A stretch of DNA of 64,000 nucleotides from Bog-756 sp963718405 (GTDB lineage Bacteria > Actinomycetota > Acidimicrobiia > Acidimicrobiales > RAAP-2), in contig CAVQYZ010000005.1 of assembly GCA_963718405.1 (NCBI GenBank), forward strand, positions 930,001 through 994,000, in the 5' to 3' direction. The notes beneath the pieces were generated by a model, which saw only the letters and a program-made list of their open reading frames with translations, was not told the DNA's origin and did not search any database. Below are positions 8,061 through 16,876 of this stretch, piece after piece; the first letter of the stretch is position 1; each line of letters begins with the position of its first letter. The translations under genes and the position numbers were made by a program.

Positions 8061-9365
8061 ATGCCCCCTGTTTTCTGCTCCCCGGACGAGGCCGCGGCCA
8101 TGATCCGACCGAACGACTCCATCGGGTTCGGACTGGGACCGGCCATCCCCGACGCCTTCCTCACCGCCCTGGGCGGACGGGACGACTGGGAGGAGCTGAC
8201 CCTCGGCGGAGCGCTGCTCCTCGGGTACTACACGGTATGCACCCACCCCAAGGTGTCCTACCGCAGTGGTTTCTTCGGTCCGGCCGAGCGGATCATGCTG
8301 GCCCAGGGAGCCCGCGTCGAACTGGTGCCGGGCGGATTCCGGCAGTTCGCCCCGATCCTGCGGCGGTTCGCCCCCCGGGTCATGACCGCCCAGGCCTCAC
8401 CCCCGGATGCTGACGGCACGGTCAATCTCTCACTGCACCTGGGGGCGACCTACGAGGAGCTGGTGCTGGCGGGCAACGATCCCGACCGGCAGTTGGTCAT
8501 CGAGGTCAATCCCCATCTCCCCCGCACCTGCTCGCTGCCCCCCCAGTACACCAACACCCTCCCGCTGGACCTGATCGACGTGGTGGTCGAGGCCGACGGG
8601 GATCCCTACGTCCTTCCCCCGGTCGCCCCCGACGACATCGACCGGGCCATCGCCGAACGGGCCGGGTCCTTCATCGCCGACGGCGCCACCCTCCAGATCG
8701 GGATCGGCGCCGTGCCCAACACCGTGGCGTCCCTACTGGCCGCGGGGGGCGGCTCGTCCTACGGCGTGCACAGCGAGATGTTCACCGACGGGTTGATGGA
8801 GCTCCACCAGGCCGGAAAGGTCACCAACGGGGCCAAGGGCATCTTCAACGGGGTATCGGTGACCACCTTCGCCCTCGGCTCCCGGGCGCTGTACGACTGG
8901 CTGGACCACAACCACGACGTGGCCTTCCTTCCGGTGCACGTGGTCAACGATCCCACGGTGATCGCCCAGAACAACTCCCTGGTCTCCATCAACGGGGCCC
9001 TGAGCGTGGACCTCTACGGTCAGGTGGTGGCCGACCACATCGACGGCAAACAGATCTCGGGCGTCGGAGGGCACGAGGACTTCGTGGCCGGTGCCGAGCT
9101 CCGCCTCGACGACCACTCGCTCATCTGCCTCCGTTCCACCGCGGATGCCGGCGGTGTCACCCGGTCCCGCATCGTCCCGCTCCTGCCCGAGGGCTCGGTG
9201 GTCTCCACCCCGCGCCACCACACCGGGGTGATCATCACCGAGTACGGGAGCGCCGACCTGTCGGGGCTCACGGTGCACGAGCGGGCCATGGCCCTGACCG
9301 ACATCGCCCACCCCGACTACCGGGACCAGTTGCGGGCCGTGGCCGCCGACCTCGGCCGGAACTGA
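8061..9365 (+). CDS. Acetyl-CoA hydrolase/CoA-transferase family protein
   Basis: A 434-residue member of the acetyl-CoA hydrolase / 4-hydroxybutyrate CoA-transferase family, which moves CoA between carboxylic acids. The catalytic glutamate is in GVHSEMFTDG (around residue 240) and the CoA-site loop is GVGGHEDFV. The N-terminal half has the usual acyl-CoA transferase fold. Length is normal. It ends 5 bp before the EEP nuclease gene, so they may be co-transcribed. No ribosome site is obvious before the ATG; a weak -10-like CACACT lies 6 nt upstream. The precise acyl donor is unknown. Confidence 0.88.
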   Translation: MPPVFCSPDEAAAMIRPNDSIGFGLGPAIPDAFLTALGGRDDWEELTLGGALLLGYYTVCTHPKVSYRSGFFGPAERIMLAQGARVELVPGGFRQFAPILRRFAPRVMTAQASPPDADGTVNLSLHLGATYEELVLAGNDPDRQLVIEVNPHLPRTCSLPPQYTNTLPLDLIDVVVEADGDPYVLPPVAPDDIDRAIAERAGSFIADGATLQIGIGAVPNTVASLLAAGGGSSYGVHSEMFTDGLMELHQAGKVTNGAKGIFNGVSVTTFALGSRALYDWLDHNHDVAFLPVHVVNDPTVIAQNNSLVSINGALSVDLYGQVVADHIDGKQISGVGGHEDFVAGAELRLDDHSLICLRSTADAGGVTRSRIVPLLPEGSVVSTPRHHTGVIITEYGSADLSGLTVHERAMALTDIAHPDYRDQLRAVAADLGRN

Positions 9366-9370
9366 CGACC

Positions 9371-10198
9371 GTGGACGGACGACACCGTCCGACAGAGATC
9401 GTCCTGGCCACCTTCAACACCCACCTGGGCATCGACGGTTGGGGACGGCCCTTCGACCTGGTGGCCGAGTGCCGGTCGCTCGATGCCGACATCCTGATCC
9501 TCCAGGAGTCGTGGGCGCCCGATGACGGCAGCACCGGGACCGCGGCCATGGTGGCCCAACAGTTGGGCTACACGGTGGTCTCCGACGTGGGGCTGGCCCA
9601 TATCAAGCTGCTGCCGCCCCGGCACACCACATCGACCCGCTGGGGTCCCCCGGCCAGCCCCCTGCGCAAGACGTACCACCTCGACCAGGACCGCCCTCGT
9701 GAATCGAAGGCCTCGTCCAAGGCCAAGACCGTTCCCGGGCAGTGGAGCCTGGCCATGCTGTCGCGGATCCCCGTCACCGACGTCCGTACCCTGGCCCTCA
9801 AGCCGCTGACCCGGGATCAGGCCCGCCGCCGGGTGGTGCTGGGCTGCACCGTCGAGTTGGACGGAGGCCCGCTCGAGGTGTTCGGCACCCACATGTCCCA
9901 CATCACCCACGGATCCCACCTCCAGTACCGACGACTGCGGGGACTGCTCCCTCCCCCGACGACCGCGGCGGTACTGGCCGGGGACATGAACCTGTGGGGG
10001 CCTCCGGTCAACTCCTACCTACGGGGTTGGCGGCGGGCGGTCAAAGCCCGGACATGGCCGTCCAACAGGCCCCACAGCCAGTTGGACCACGTGCTGGTGA
10101 CCCCGCCGGTCTCCGTGCTGGGCTCCCGGGTGGGAGCCTTCGCCGGGTCGGACCACCTACCGGTGGTGGTGACCCTGGGCCTGACCCCGACCCTGTGA
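9371..10198 (+). CDS. Endonuclease/exonuclease/phosphatase (EEP) family hydrolase
   Basis: A 275-residue metal-dependent phosphoesterase of the EEP superfamily (DNase I, exonuclease III, sphingomyelinases). Signature motifs appear in order: FNTHLG near the N-terminus, ILQESW (metal-binding Glu), GTHMSH, AGDMNLWG and the C-terminal SDHLPVVV. No signal peptide is visible, so it is probably cytosolic. Start is a GTG 5 bp after the CoA-transferase stop. Its substrate (nucleic acid, lipid or small phosphodiester) cannot be decided. Confidence 0.82.
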   Translation: MDGRHRPTEIVLATFNTHLGIDGWGRPFDLVAECRSLDADILILQESWAPDDGSTGTAAMVAQQLGYTVVSDVGLAHIKLLPPRHTTSTRWGPPASPLRKTYHLDQDRPRESKASSKAKTVPGQWSLAMLSRIPVTDVRTLALKPLTRDQARRRVVLGCTVELDGGPLEVFGTHMSHITHGSHLQYRRLRGLLPPPTTAAVLAGDMNLWGPPVNSYLRGWRRAVKARTWPSNRPHSQLDHVLVTPPVSVLGSRVGAFAGSDHLPVVVTLGLTPTL

Positions 10199-10199
10199 C

Positions 10200-10838
10200 T
10201 CACCCCCGGCCGACAGCGAAACCGAGAGCGGTTGCGGCGTCGTGCGTCGGGCGGCCCGCCCATCGGCTGGCGTAGTTGTCGACGGTCGACAGTGAGCGGG
10301 TCTGGACCCGGTCGAGGTAGAGATGTCCGCCCAGGTGATCGACTTCGTGCTGGACGATGCGGGCCGCCCAACCGGAGAACAGTCGGTCAACGGGTTGACC
10401 GTCCTGGTCGAGCGCCTCCACCCGCACCACCCGGTGACGGGCCACGACTCCGGTGAGGCCGGGGACACTCAGACACCCCTCGTAGAAGCTGACCCGATCG
10501 TCGTCGCCGACCGGTCGGATGAGGGGATTCACCAGCACGGTGAACGGGAGATCCTGGCGCTGGCGCACGGCCCGCTCGTCGTCGCTCAGAGGGCCCCACT
10601 GTTGCGGGCCGTCCTGGACCACGGCGAGCTGGAGCGACACCCCGACCTGAGGCGCGGCCAGCCCCACCCCCGGGGCCATCTCCATGGTCCTTCGCATGTC
10701 GGTTATCAGGCGTCGCAGTTCGGGCGTGTGGAGCGTGGACGGGTCGACCGGATCGGCCACCCGACGCAGGATGGGGTCACCACAGGCCACGATGGGGAGT
10801 GGGTGGTGGTCGTCGGAGGTCAGCGGATAGGTCGTCAT
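10200..10838 (-). CDS. def: Peptide deformylase
   Basis: A 212-residue Fe2+/Zn2+ enzyme that removes the formyl group from nascent protein N-termini. All three PDF motifs are present: GVGLAAPQVG, EGCLSVPG (metal Cys) and QHEVDHLGG (metal His residues and catalytic Glu). A ~35-residue C-terminal extension follows the last motif, as in type I actinobacterial forms. It overlaps the upstream CoA-binding gene by 4 bp (ATGA), so the two form an operon. It is convergent with the EEP gene. Confidence 0.93.
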   Translation of the reverse strand: MTTYPLTSDDHHPLPIVACGDPILRRVADPVDPSTLHTPELRRLITDMRRTMEMAPGVGLAAPQVGVSLQLAVVQDGPQQWGPLSDDERAVRQRQDLPFTVLVNPLIRPVGDDDRVSFYEGCLSVPGLTGVVARHRVVRVEALDQDGQPVDRLFSGWAARIVQHEVDHLGGHLYLDRVQTRSLSTVDNYASRWAGRPTHDAATALGFAVGRG

Positions 10839-11287
10839 GGCCGCGGGCCTCTCGAACGGTCGACTGGCGCGTCAATGCCGAGCCGTCGTTGCTCGATGAC
10901 CAGGCAGCGGTTCTCGACGTAGAGGAGGCCGGCGGCAAGGCTGAGGGCCCGGGCCTCGTCCGAGGTGATTCCCAGCTGCAGCCATACCGCGGTCGCACCG
11001 GCGGCGATGGCCTGGCGGGCCACGTCGGCGGCCTCCGATGAAGGCCGGAACACGTCGACCAAGCCCACCGGCTCGGGCACGTCGGCCAGGCTCCGGCGGA
11101 CGGGTTCGTCGAGGATCCGGGTGGCGTGCGGGTTGACGGGGATGATCCTCCAGCCGTGGCGCTGCATATCCCGGGGCACGGTGTGGGCGGCCTTGGCCGG
11201 GACGCTGCTGGCGCCGACCACAGTGATGGTGTCATAGGTCGTGAGCATGTGCTCGACCACGTCATCGGTGTCTGTCACCGGTCCCAA
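10835..11287 (-). CDS. CoA-binding (YccU-type) protein
   Basis: A 150-residue single-domain Rossmann protein of the CoA_binding_2 family. The N-terminal VVGASSVPAKAAH loop binds the nucleotide, and IIPVNP and VENRCLVIE are family-typical later segments. It resembles the small stand-alone form (YccU) of the succinyl-CoA synthetase CoA-binding fold. Cellular role is not established. It is first in a two-gene operon with def through an ATGA overlap. Confidence 0.85.
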   Translation of the reverse strand: MGPVTDTDDVVEHMLTTYDTITVVGASSVPAKAAHTVPRDMQRHGWRIIPVNPHATRILDEPVRRSLADVPEPVGLVDVFRPSSEAADVARQAIAAGATAVWLQLGITSDEARALSLAAGLLYVENRCLVIEQRRLGIDAPVDRSRGPRP

Positions 11288-11310
11288 CGGTAGCGGTCGC
11301 CACCTCGGGG

Positions 11311-11333
11311 GACGCTCCGAATGTCGGAGCGTC
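11311..11333. promoter_or_regulatory. Perfect 10-bp inverted repeat in a divergent promoter region
   Basis: GACGCTCCGA (11311-11320) and TCGGAGCGTC (11324-11333) are perfect complements separated by ATG. They lie between the divergent CoA-binding gene and the dienelactone hydrolase gene, closer to the former. The place suits an operator. A hairpin in the 5' leader of the hydrolase transcript is less likely, because that transcript appears to start at the ATG. Confidence 0.45.
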
Positions 11334-11387
11334 GGCCACGAGCCACCGGAGGTCGTCGGGCATCGGGCACGGCGCGGCGGCGGTCAC

Positions 11388-11400
11388 TACCATCCACCCA
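11388..11400 (+). promoter_or_regulatory. Leaderless-type -10 (TACCAT-N6-ATG)
   Basis: TACCAT (11388-11393) is 6 nt from the ATG at 11400 and no ribosome-binding site is present. This is the layout of leaderless actinobacterial transcripts, with +1 at the start codon. Confidence 0.5.
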
Positions 11401-12188
11401 TGGACGGTCCACTGGCGAGCTTCGAACAGTCCGACTTCACCGCGGACGGCGAGTCCAGGGTGGTCTACCGCACCGGCTCCGGCCCGGCGGTCATCGTCAT
11501 GAGCGAGATCCCCGGGATCACCCCCAAGGTGGCCGAGTTCGGCCAGAGGGTGGCCGATGCCGGTTTCACCGCGGTGCTTCCCCACCTGTTCGGGGAGGAC
11601 GGGCGTGGGGCCTCCGGCGGATACGTCTTCTCCTCGCTCAGCCGGGCGTGCATCAGCCGGGAGTTCACGGTGATGGCCCAGGGGCGGACCAGCCCCATCA
11701 TCAGCTGGCTACGGGCCCTGGCCAGAGAGGAGCACTCCCGGTGCGGCGGCCCGGGCGTGGGGGCGGTGGGCATGTGCTTCACGGGGGGATTCGCCCTGGG
11801 GATGATGGTGGACGACGTGGTGGTGGCGCCGGTGCTCAGCCAACCCTCGCTCCCCTTTCCCGTGACCAAATCGCTCCGCCGCGACGTGGGACTGTCACCG
11901 GCGGACCTCCAACGGGTCCAACAGCGCGCCGAAGCCGGGACCTGCGTCCTCGCGCTGCGCTTCACCGGCGACAAGCTCTCCCCACCGGACCGGTTCGCCC
12001 ACCTGCGCCAGCTGCTCGGCGATGCCTTCGTGGGCGTCGAGCTGGACTCGGCCCCGGGCAATCCCCACGGGCACAGGAAGGCGGCCCATTCGGTTCTCAC
12101 CGAAGACCTCGACGACCGGCCGGGAACCCCGACCCGCGCCGCCTTGGACCAGGTCCTGGCGTTCTTCCGGGAGCGGCTGGTCGGATGA
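11400..12188 (+). CDS. Dienelactone hydrolase family protein
   Basis: A 262-residue alpha/beta hydrolase of the dienelactone hydrolase family. The Cys nucleophile is in GMCFTGG, as in true DLH rather than serine esterases. A Glu in MSEIPG corresponds to the DLH glutamate that activates the Cys, and an Asp (GDKLSPPDR) and His (NPHGHRKAAH) complete the triad. The frame is open upstream, but the ATG at 11400 with a leaderless -10 matches the domain start. It overlaps the next hydrolase gene by 4 bp (ATGA). Substrate unknown; DLHs classically act on lactones from aromatic degradation. Confidence 0.87.
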   Translation: MDGPLASFEQSDFTADGESRVVYRTGSGPAVIVMSEIPGITPKVAEFGQRVADAGFTAVLPHLFGEDGRGASGGYVFSSLSRACISREFTVMAQGRTSPIISWLRALAREEHSRCGGPGVGAVGMCFTGGFALGMMVDDVVVAPVLSQPSLPFPVTKSLRRDVGLSPADLQRVQQRAEAGTCVLALRFTGDKLSPPDRFAHLRQLLGDAFVGVELDSAPGNPHGHRKAAHSVLTEDLDDRPGTPTRAALDQVLAFFRERLVG

Positions 12189-13063
12189 ACCGGACAGCCG
12201 AGCGGTGGAAGGATCGAGGGCGCACCCTCTCCCTGTGCGGCTATGACATCTTCACCGTCGACATTCCGGCAACCGGGGACGAGCAGCGGGCCCCACTACT
12301 GATCCTGCATGGCTTCCCCACCTCGTCGTTCGACTTCCACGCGGTCGTCGACCGCCTGGCCGTCGACCGTCGGGTGGTGCTCTTCGACCTGTTGGGCTAC
12401 GGCCTGTCGGAGAAGCCGGACCTGTCCTACCGCCTCGCCCTGCAGGCCGACATCGCCGTGGCCCTGGTCGGGCGACTGGGCCTGGACCACCTGGCCCTCC
12501 TGACCCACGACGTGGGTGACACGGTGGGCGGGGAGCTCCTGGCCCGACAGCTCGAAGGATCCTGGGACGTCACCATCACCGAACGGGCGCTCACCAACGG
12601 CAGTATCTACCTGGACCTCGCCCATCTCAGCCCGGGACAGCTGTTCCTGTTGGGACTGCCCGACGAGAAGTTGCCGGACGACGCACCCATCGACGCATCC
12701 ACGGTGATGGCCGGGGTCGACGCCACCTTCAGCCCGGGCACCCCGATCGACGATGACGAGCGCCAGGCCCAGTGGGAGATGATCTCCCATCTCGACGGGC
12801 AGCTCCTGCTCCCCCGCGTCATCCGCTACATCGAGGAGCGGAGGCGTTCCGAGACCCGCTACACCGGGGCCATCGAACGCCACCCCTCCCCTCTGGTGGT
12901 GGTGTGGGGACAGGACGATCCCATCGCCGTGCCGGCCATGGCCGAACAGCTGTGCGCCCGCCGGCCCGATGCCACCCTCCACCGGTTGGACGGGGTGGGC
13001 CACTATCCGATGGTGGAGGCGCCCGACCGTCTGGTGGAGGCCCTCCTGGGGCCTGGCGGCTGA
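12185..13063 (+). CDS. Alpha/beta hydrolase, haloalkane dehalogenase/MEST-like
   Basis: A 292-residue alpha/beta hydrolase whose nucleophile elbow reads THDVGDTVGG, with Asp in the nucleophile position as in haloalkane dehalogenases and the MEST/epoxide-hydrolase-like group. HGFPTSSFDF is the oxyanion loop, GYGLSEKP the strand-4 motif and VGHYPMVEAPD carries the catalytic His. HDxGDTV followed by a long cap resembles MEST-like proteins more than dehalogenases. Start by ATGA overlap with the preceding gene, indicating coupled translation. Substrate not predictable. Confidence 0.85.
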   Translation: MNRTAERWKDRGRTLSLCGYDIFTVDIPATGDEQRAPLLILHGFPTSSFDFHAVVDRLAVDRRVVLFDLLGYGLSEKPDLSYRLALQADIAVALVGRLGLDHLALLTHDVGDTVGGELLARQLEGSWDVTITERALTNGSIYLDLAHLSPGQLFLLGLPDEKLPDDAPIDASTVMAGVDATFSPGTPIDDDERQAQWEMISHLDGQLLLPRVIRYIEERRRSETRYTGAIERHPSPLVVVWGQDDPIAVPAMAEQLCARRPDATLHRLDGVGHYPMVEAPDRLVEALLGPGG

Positions 13064-13120
13064 GCGCCGGGCGGCCCGAGCGGTCGGGTGGTCATCGGCT
13101 CCGGCCACCGACGTGAGCGG

Positions 13121-13942
13121 TCAGACCGTGCAGATCACCTCGCCGTGGAGCACCGCGAACCAACCGTCGGGAGCCGCGGCCCATCGCCGGTAGGCGGCGG
13201 CAAATGACTCCAGGTCCCCGGGAGTGGCCAGCCCGTGGGCCAGGAGCTGCTCGGCCACCGCCGACAGGGTGAACCGGTCGGCCCACAACTCTCCCCACCA
13301 CGAACGGTCCTCGGGGGTGGCGAAGCACCACGTCGAAGCCGACGGGAGCACCGAAGTGAACCCGGCCTCCAAGGCCAGGTGCAGCAGCTTTCGGCCCACG
13401 TCCCAGTTGGCCCCGTTGACCCGGGTCAGGGCCCCGTAGGCCGCGAAGGCCCGGTCGAGATCAGGATCGTCGGGGTAGTACCGCATGGCCGGGTAGTCGG
13501 CGTCACGCGCCGCCACGATCCCACCGCTCCGACACACCCTCCGCATCTCGACCAGAGCCGCCACGGGGTCCCCCAGATGCTGGAGCACCTGGTGGGCGTG
13601 GACCACGTCGAAGCTCCCGTCCTCGAAGCGGAGGTCGAAGAGATCGCCCACCTCGAAGGTCAACGACCCCACCCCCGCCCCGGCCGCCCCATCGGCGCCG
13701 GCGGCCATGGCGGTGGCCTCGACGATGACCTGGGCCTCGGCATCCATCCCGATCACCGGGCCCGGAGCCACCGCCCGGGCCAGGTCGGCGGTGATGGTGC
13801 CCGGGCCGCAGCCCACGTCGAGCAACGACATCCCCGGGCGGAGGTGGTCGAGGAGATAGGCGGCCGAGTTCTCGGCGGTGCGCCAACGGTGGGAGCGCAG
13901 AACGCTGTCGTGGTGGCCATGGGTGTAGGGGACGTCGGTCAT
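13121..13942 (-). CDS. SAM-dependent methyltransferase
   Basis: A 273-residue class I methyltransferase. SAM-binding motif I is LLDVGCGPGT (about residues 38-47), followed by an acidic residue in IGMDAE and motif FDVVHAHQVLQHLGDP. The C-terminal third (WWGELWADRF) is typical of UbiE/arsenite-like small-molecule methyltransferases. I chose the ATG at 13942 with GGGAGCC upstream over the ATG at 13978. It is divergent from a LysR regulator 71 bp away, which suggests the regulator controls it. Substrate unknown. Confidence 0.85.
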   Translation of the reverse strand: MTDVPYTHGHHDSVLRSHRWRTAENSAAYLLDHLRPGMSLLDVGCGPGTITADLARAVAPGPVIGMDAEAQVIVEATAMAAGADGAAGAGVGSLTFEVGDLFDLRFEDGSFDVVHAHQVLQHLGDPVAALVEMRRVCRSGGIVAARDADYPAMRYYPDDPDLDRAFAAYGALTRVNGANWDVGRKLLHLALEAGFTSVLPSASTWCFATPEDRSWWGELWADRFTLSAVAEQLLAHGLATPGDLESFAAAYRRWAAAPDGWFAVLHGEVICTV

Positions 13943-13976
13943 GGCTCCCAGCATGAGACCCGCGTCTCCCATTGGC

Positions 13977-14007
13977 AAACAATAGTTTCTAACACCTGAT
14001 ATAAGCT
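13977..14007. promoter_or_regulatory. LysR-type operator and leaderless promoter
   Basis: The unusually AT-rich 71-bp divergent spacer holds AAAC-AATA-GTTT (13977-13988), a short dyad of LysR-box type, and TAAGCT (14002-14007) six nt before the LysR ATG. This fits an autoregulated LysR gene that also controls the divergent methyltransferase. Confidence 0.45.
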
Positions 14008-14013
14008 ACGCCA

Positions 14014-14904
14014 ATGGCTGCGTCGGAATGGCTCCGTACCTTCGTGGCCATCTACCGGTCGGGGTCGGTGAGTGGCGGGGCCTCCCAGCGGAGCCTGTCG
14101 CAGCCGGCGGCCAGTCAGCAGCTGGCTGCCCTCGAACGGACCGTCGGGCTTCCCCTGTTCATCCGCACGGCCCAGGGGGTGACGCCGACCCGACGGGGTC
14201 GCGAGCTCCACGCCCAGGTGGCCGAGTCACTCGACCGGCTGGAGCAGGTGCTGGTCGGCCTGGACGGTGGGTCGGTTCCCGATGCCGCCCCCAGTGTCCG
14301 GTTCGGCTCGTCGGCGGAGTTCTTCTCCTACGCCGTGGTGCCCCGGATGGAACCGGGGGCGCCGGCCCTGACCGCCCGGTTCGGACCGGACGACGAGCTC
14401 GTCGACCTGCTGGAGCACGGTGAGCTGGACATCGCCGTGACCAGCACCACCCCGGGGCGTCGCTCCCTCACCTCCCGGCCCATCGGCACCCGGCGGTTCG
14501 TCCTGGTCGGCTCACCGGCGCTGGCCCCTGGTGACCCCTTCGAGTCACTGACCGCTCTGGGCTCGTGGTTGGTGGACCGGCCGTGGGTGGCCTACAGCGC
14601 CGAGCTGCCCCTGACCCGCCGGTTCTGGCTCGACGCCCTCGGCCGGTCGTTCTCCGCCGACCTGCGACTGGTGGCCCCCGATCTGCGGGCCGTGGTGGCC
14701 TCGGTGGCCCAGGGGCTGGGGTTCAGCCTGCTCCCCCACTTCGTCTGCGCCGAGGCGCTGGCTCGCGGTTCGGTGGTCGAGCTCCACCCCGTGGCCGCCG
14801 TGGCACCGGCCGAGCCCTGGTTCGCCTGCACCCGGGCCGTCGACGTGGGACGAGAACCGCTCAACACCTTCCTCGGGCTGCTCTCGCCACCTGCAGAAGG
14901 CTGA
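14014..14904 (+). CDS. LysR family transcriptional regulator
   Basis: A 296-residue LysR-type regulator. The N-terminal winged helix-turn-helix (residues ~4-62) includes SQPAASQQLAALERTVGLPLF, and the effector-binding periplasmic-binding-like domain runs from ~85 to the end. The ATG is preceded by TAAGCT-N6 rather than a ribosome site, suggesting a leaderless mRNA. It probably regulates the divergently transcribed methyltransferase gene. The effector is unknown. Confidence 0.9.
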   Translation: MAASEWLRTFVAIYRSGSVSGGASQRSLSQPAASQQLAALERTVGLPLFIRTAQGVTPTRRGRELHAQVAESLDRLEQVLVGLDGGSVPDAAPSVRFGSSAEFFSYAVVPRMEPGAPALTARFGPDDELVDLLEHGELDIAVTSTTPGRRSLTSRPIGTRRFVLVGSPALAPGDPFESLTALGSWLVDRPWVAYSAELPLTRRFWLDALGRSFSADLRLVAPDLRAVVASVAQGLGFSLLPHFVCAEALARGSVVELHPVAAVAPAEPWFACTRAVDVGREPLNTFLGLLSPPAEG

Positions 14905-14939
14905 CGTACACCCTCCCGCCGCGCCCGGCCCGTCCGCCG

Positions 14940-15473
14940 TCACGTTCGGTCCGGATCCGCCCCATCTGTCCCACCGGTCACGCCGGCCACCGGCATGCCC
15001 TCCTCGAGGTAGACCGTGCCGGTGGTGGCGGCCAGCGCCCGGCTCACCCGCCGCCCCACCGGACCGCTCAATAGCTCAGTCGCCCCCTGGGCTGCGACCC
15101 AGCGGTACTCGCTGATCTCTTCGACCTGCAGCACGATGGCGTCCGAGGCCAGGTCGGAGATCGAGCCGCAGTCGAACAGGAACCGGAGCCCTCCGGGTCG
15201 GCGGCCCTTCGGCCGGAGGAAGTCCACACACGCCAGCCGGCCCGAGGTCACCACCAGCCCGGTCTCCTCGAGGACCTCGCGTCGACATCCGTCCCACGGC
15301 GACTCGCCGTCGGCTTCGACCTGTCCGCCGGGCACGGTCCACCCTGCTTTGTAGGTGGGCTTGAGGATGAGAACCCGGCCGTCGGCACGGCGGATGAGGG
15401 CACCGGCCGATGCCGGTATGCGCGGGACCTCGTACTCGACCACCCGTCCATCATCACCGATGGGCGCCACCAC
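14940..15473 (-). CDS. Nudix hydrolase
   Basis: A 177-residue Nudix hydrolase cleaving nucleoside diphosphate-X substrates. The box E-x7-REVLEETG is intact (ESPWDGCRREVLEETG). The preceding GGQVEADGE loop is one residue longer than the standard G-x5-E spacing. GWTVPGG precedes it. Start is GTG at 15473. It lies 14 bp downstream of dnaB and may share its transcript. Substrate unknown. Confidence 0.85.
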   Translation of the reverse strand: MVAPIGDDGRVVEYEVPRIPASAGALIRRADGRVLILKPTYKAGWTVPGGQVEADGESPWDGCRREVLEETGLVVTSGRLACVDFLRPKGRRPGGLRFLFDCGSISDLASDAIVLQVEEISEYRWVAAQGATELLSGPVGRRVSRALAATTGTVYLEEGMPVAGVTGGTDGADPDRT

Positions 15474-15487
15474 TGTGGTCGGTCCGG

Positions 15488-16876
15488 CTACATGCGGGCC
15501 ATGTTGTCGAATCGGGCATGGTGGCCGATGAAGGCCAGCCGGGTCACCCCGGTCGGGCCGTTGCGGTGCTTGGCCACAATGATCTCCGCCGTACCCGCGC
15601 TCTCGCTGGCCTCGGGGTTGTAGATCTCGTCCCGGTAGATGAACAGCACGACGTCCGAGTCCTGCTCGATGGAGCCCGACTCCCTCAGGTCGGCCAACAT
15701 CGGGCGCTTGTCCTGTCGCATCTCCAGACCACGGGAGAGCTGGGAGAGCGCCACCACAGGGACTTCGAGCTCGCGGGCCAGGATCTTGAGGCCGCGACTG
15801 ATCTCGGATACCTCGACCTGTCGGTTCTCCGCGCCGTGTCGCCCGGTCATGAGCTGGAGGTAGTCGACCACCACCAGGCCCAGGCCCTCCCGACTCTTGA
15901 GTCGCCGGGCCCGGGCCCGGATGTCCATGACCGTGAGGTTCGGATTGTCGTCGATGAAGATGGGGGCCTCGCTCATCCGGCTGATGGCGTTGCCGATCTT
16001 CGTCCAGTCACCCTCGAGCAGTTTGCCGGTGCGCATGCGGTTGGCATCGACCCGGGCCTCCGAGCACAGGAGCCGCTGGGTCAGCTCCAGGTGGCTCATC
16101 TCCAGCGAGAACAACAGCACCGGCTGGTTGAGCTTGATGCCGGCGTGGGCCACCATGCCCAGGGCGAAGCTGGTCTTGCCCATGGCCGGTCGGGCGCCCA
16201 CCACCACCAGGTTGGACGGTTGCAACCCGGCCAGCTGTTCGTCGAGGTCGGCGTAACCGGTGGCCAGGCCGGTGATCGACTCTCCCCTGGTGAAGAGCTG
16301 CTCGAGATGGTCGAGGCTCTGCCCGAGGAGGTCGCGCAGCGGGGTCATCGAGTCGACCACCCGACGCTGGGAGACCTCGAACACCAGGCTTTCGGCGCGG
16401 TCCAGCACGTCGGAGACATCGTCGGGAAGGCTGTAGCCCAGTTCGGTGATCTCACCGGCCACCGAGACCAGCCTCCGCAACAGGGCCAGCTCCTCGATGA
16501 TCTTGGCGTAGTACTCGGCGTTGCCGATGGACGGCGTGTTGGCCTGAAGGGAGACGAACACCGACGGGTCACCGATGGACTCCAGCAGACCCCGTCGCCG
16601 AAGCTCGTCGGTGACGGTGACCCAGTCAGCCGGCTCGCCCTGGCTGAACAGTGAGGTGATGGCCGAGAAGATGTGCCCGTGCGAGGACTTGTAGAAGTCC
16701 TCGGGCTTGCAGATCTCCATGGCGCTGGCGATGGCGTCGCGTGAGAGCAGCATGGCCCCGAGCAGCGACTCCTCGGCCTCGATGTTGTGGGGCGGGATCC
16801 GTCCCGCCGAGGCCCCACCACCCCCCATGGGGGACATGAGGTGCCGGGGACGCGTGTCGTCTAATGCCTGAACCAT
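15488..16876 (-). CDS. dnaB: Replicative DNA helicase DnaB
   Basis: The 462-residue hexameric replicative helicase. The N-terminal helical domain (~25-130) precedes a RecA-like motor with Walker A GARPAMGKTS, FSLEMS, the Walker B segment GLVVVDYLQLM and the Q-loop ALSQLSRGLE. No intein is present, although helicase genes are common intein sites in mycobacteria. It is last in the rpsF-ssb-rpsR-rplI-dnaB order, separated from rplI by 279 bp in which I see no gene, only a doubled CGACCTCGGC element at ~17078-17101. GAGGAA precedes the ATG. The DUF721/DciA protein in this window is its likely loader. Confidence 0.96.
   Translation of the reverse strand: MVQALDDTRPRHLMSPMGGGGASAGRIPPHNIEAEESLLGAMLLSRDAIASAMEICKPEDFYKSSHGHIFSAITSLFSQGEPADWVTVTDELRRRGLLESIGDPSVFVSLQANTPSIGNAEYYAKIIEELALLRRLVSVAGEITELGYSLPDDVSDVLDRAESLVFEVSQRRVVDSMTPLRDLLGQSLDHLEQLFTRGESITGLATGYADLDEQLAGLQPSNLVVVGARPAMGKTSFALGMVAHAGIKLNQPVLLFSLEMSHLELTQRLLCSEARVDANRMRTGKLLEGDWTKIGNAISRMSEAPIFIDDNPNLTVMDIRARARRLKSREGLGLVVVDYLQLMTGRHGAENRQVEVSEISRGLKILARELEVPVVALSQLSRGLEMRQDKRPMLADLRESGSIEQDSDVVLFIYRDEIYNPEASESAGTAEIIVAKHRNGPTGVTRLAFIGHHARFDNMARM

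Noticed and set aside
15488..16876. Possible intein in DnaB
   Set aside because: The protein is continuous and normal in length at the Walker A site and elsewhere.
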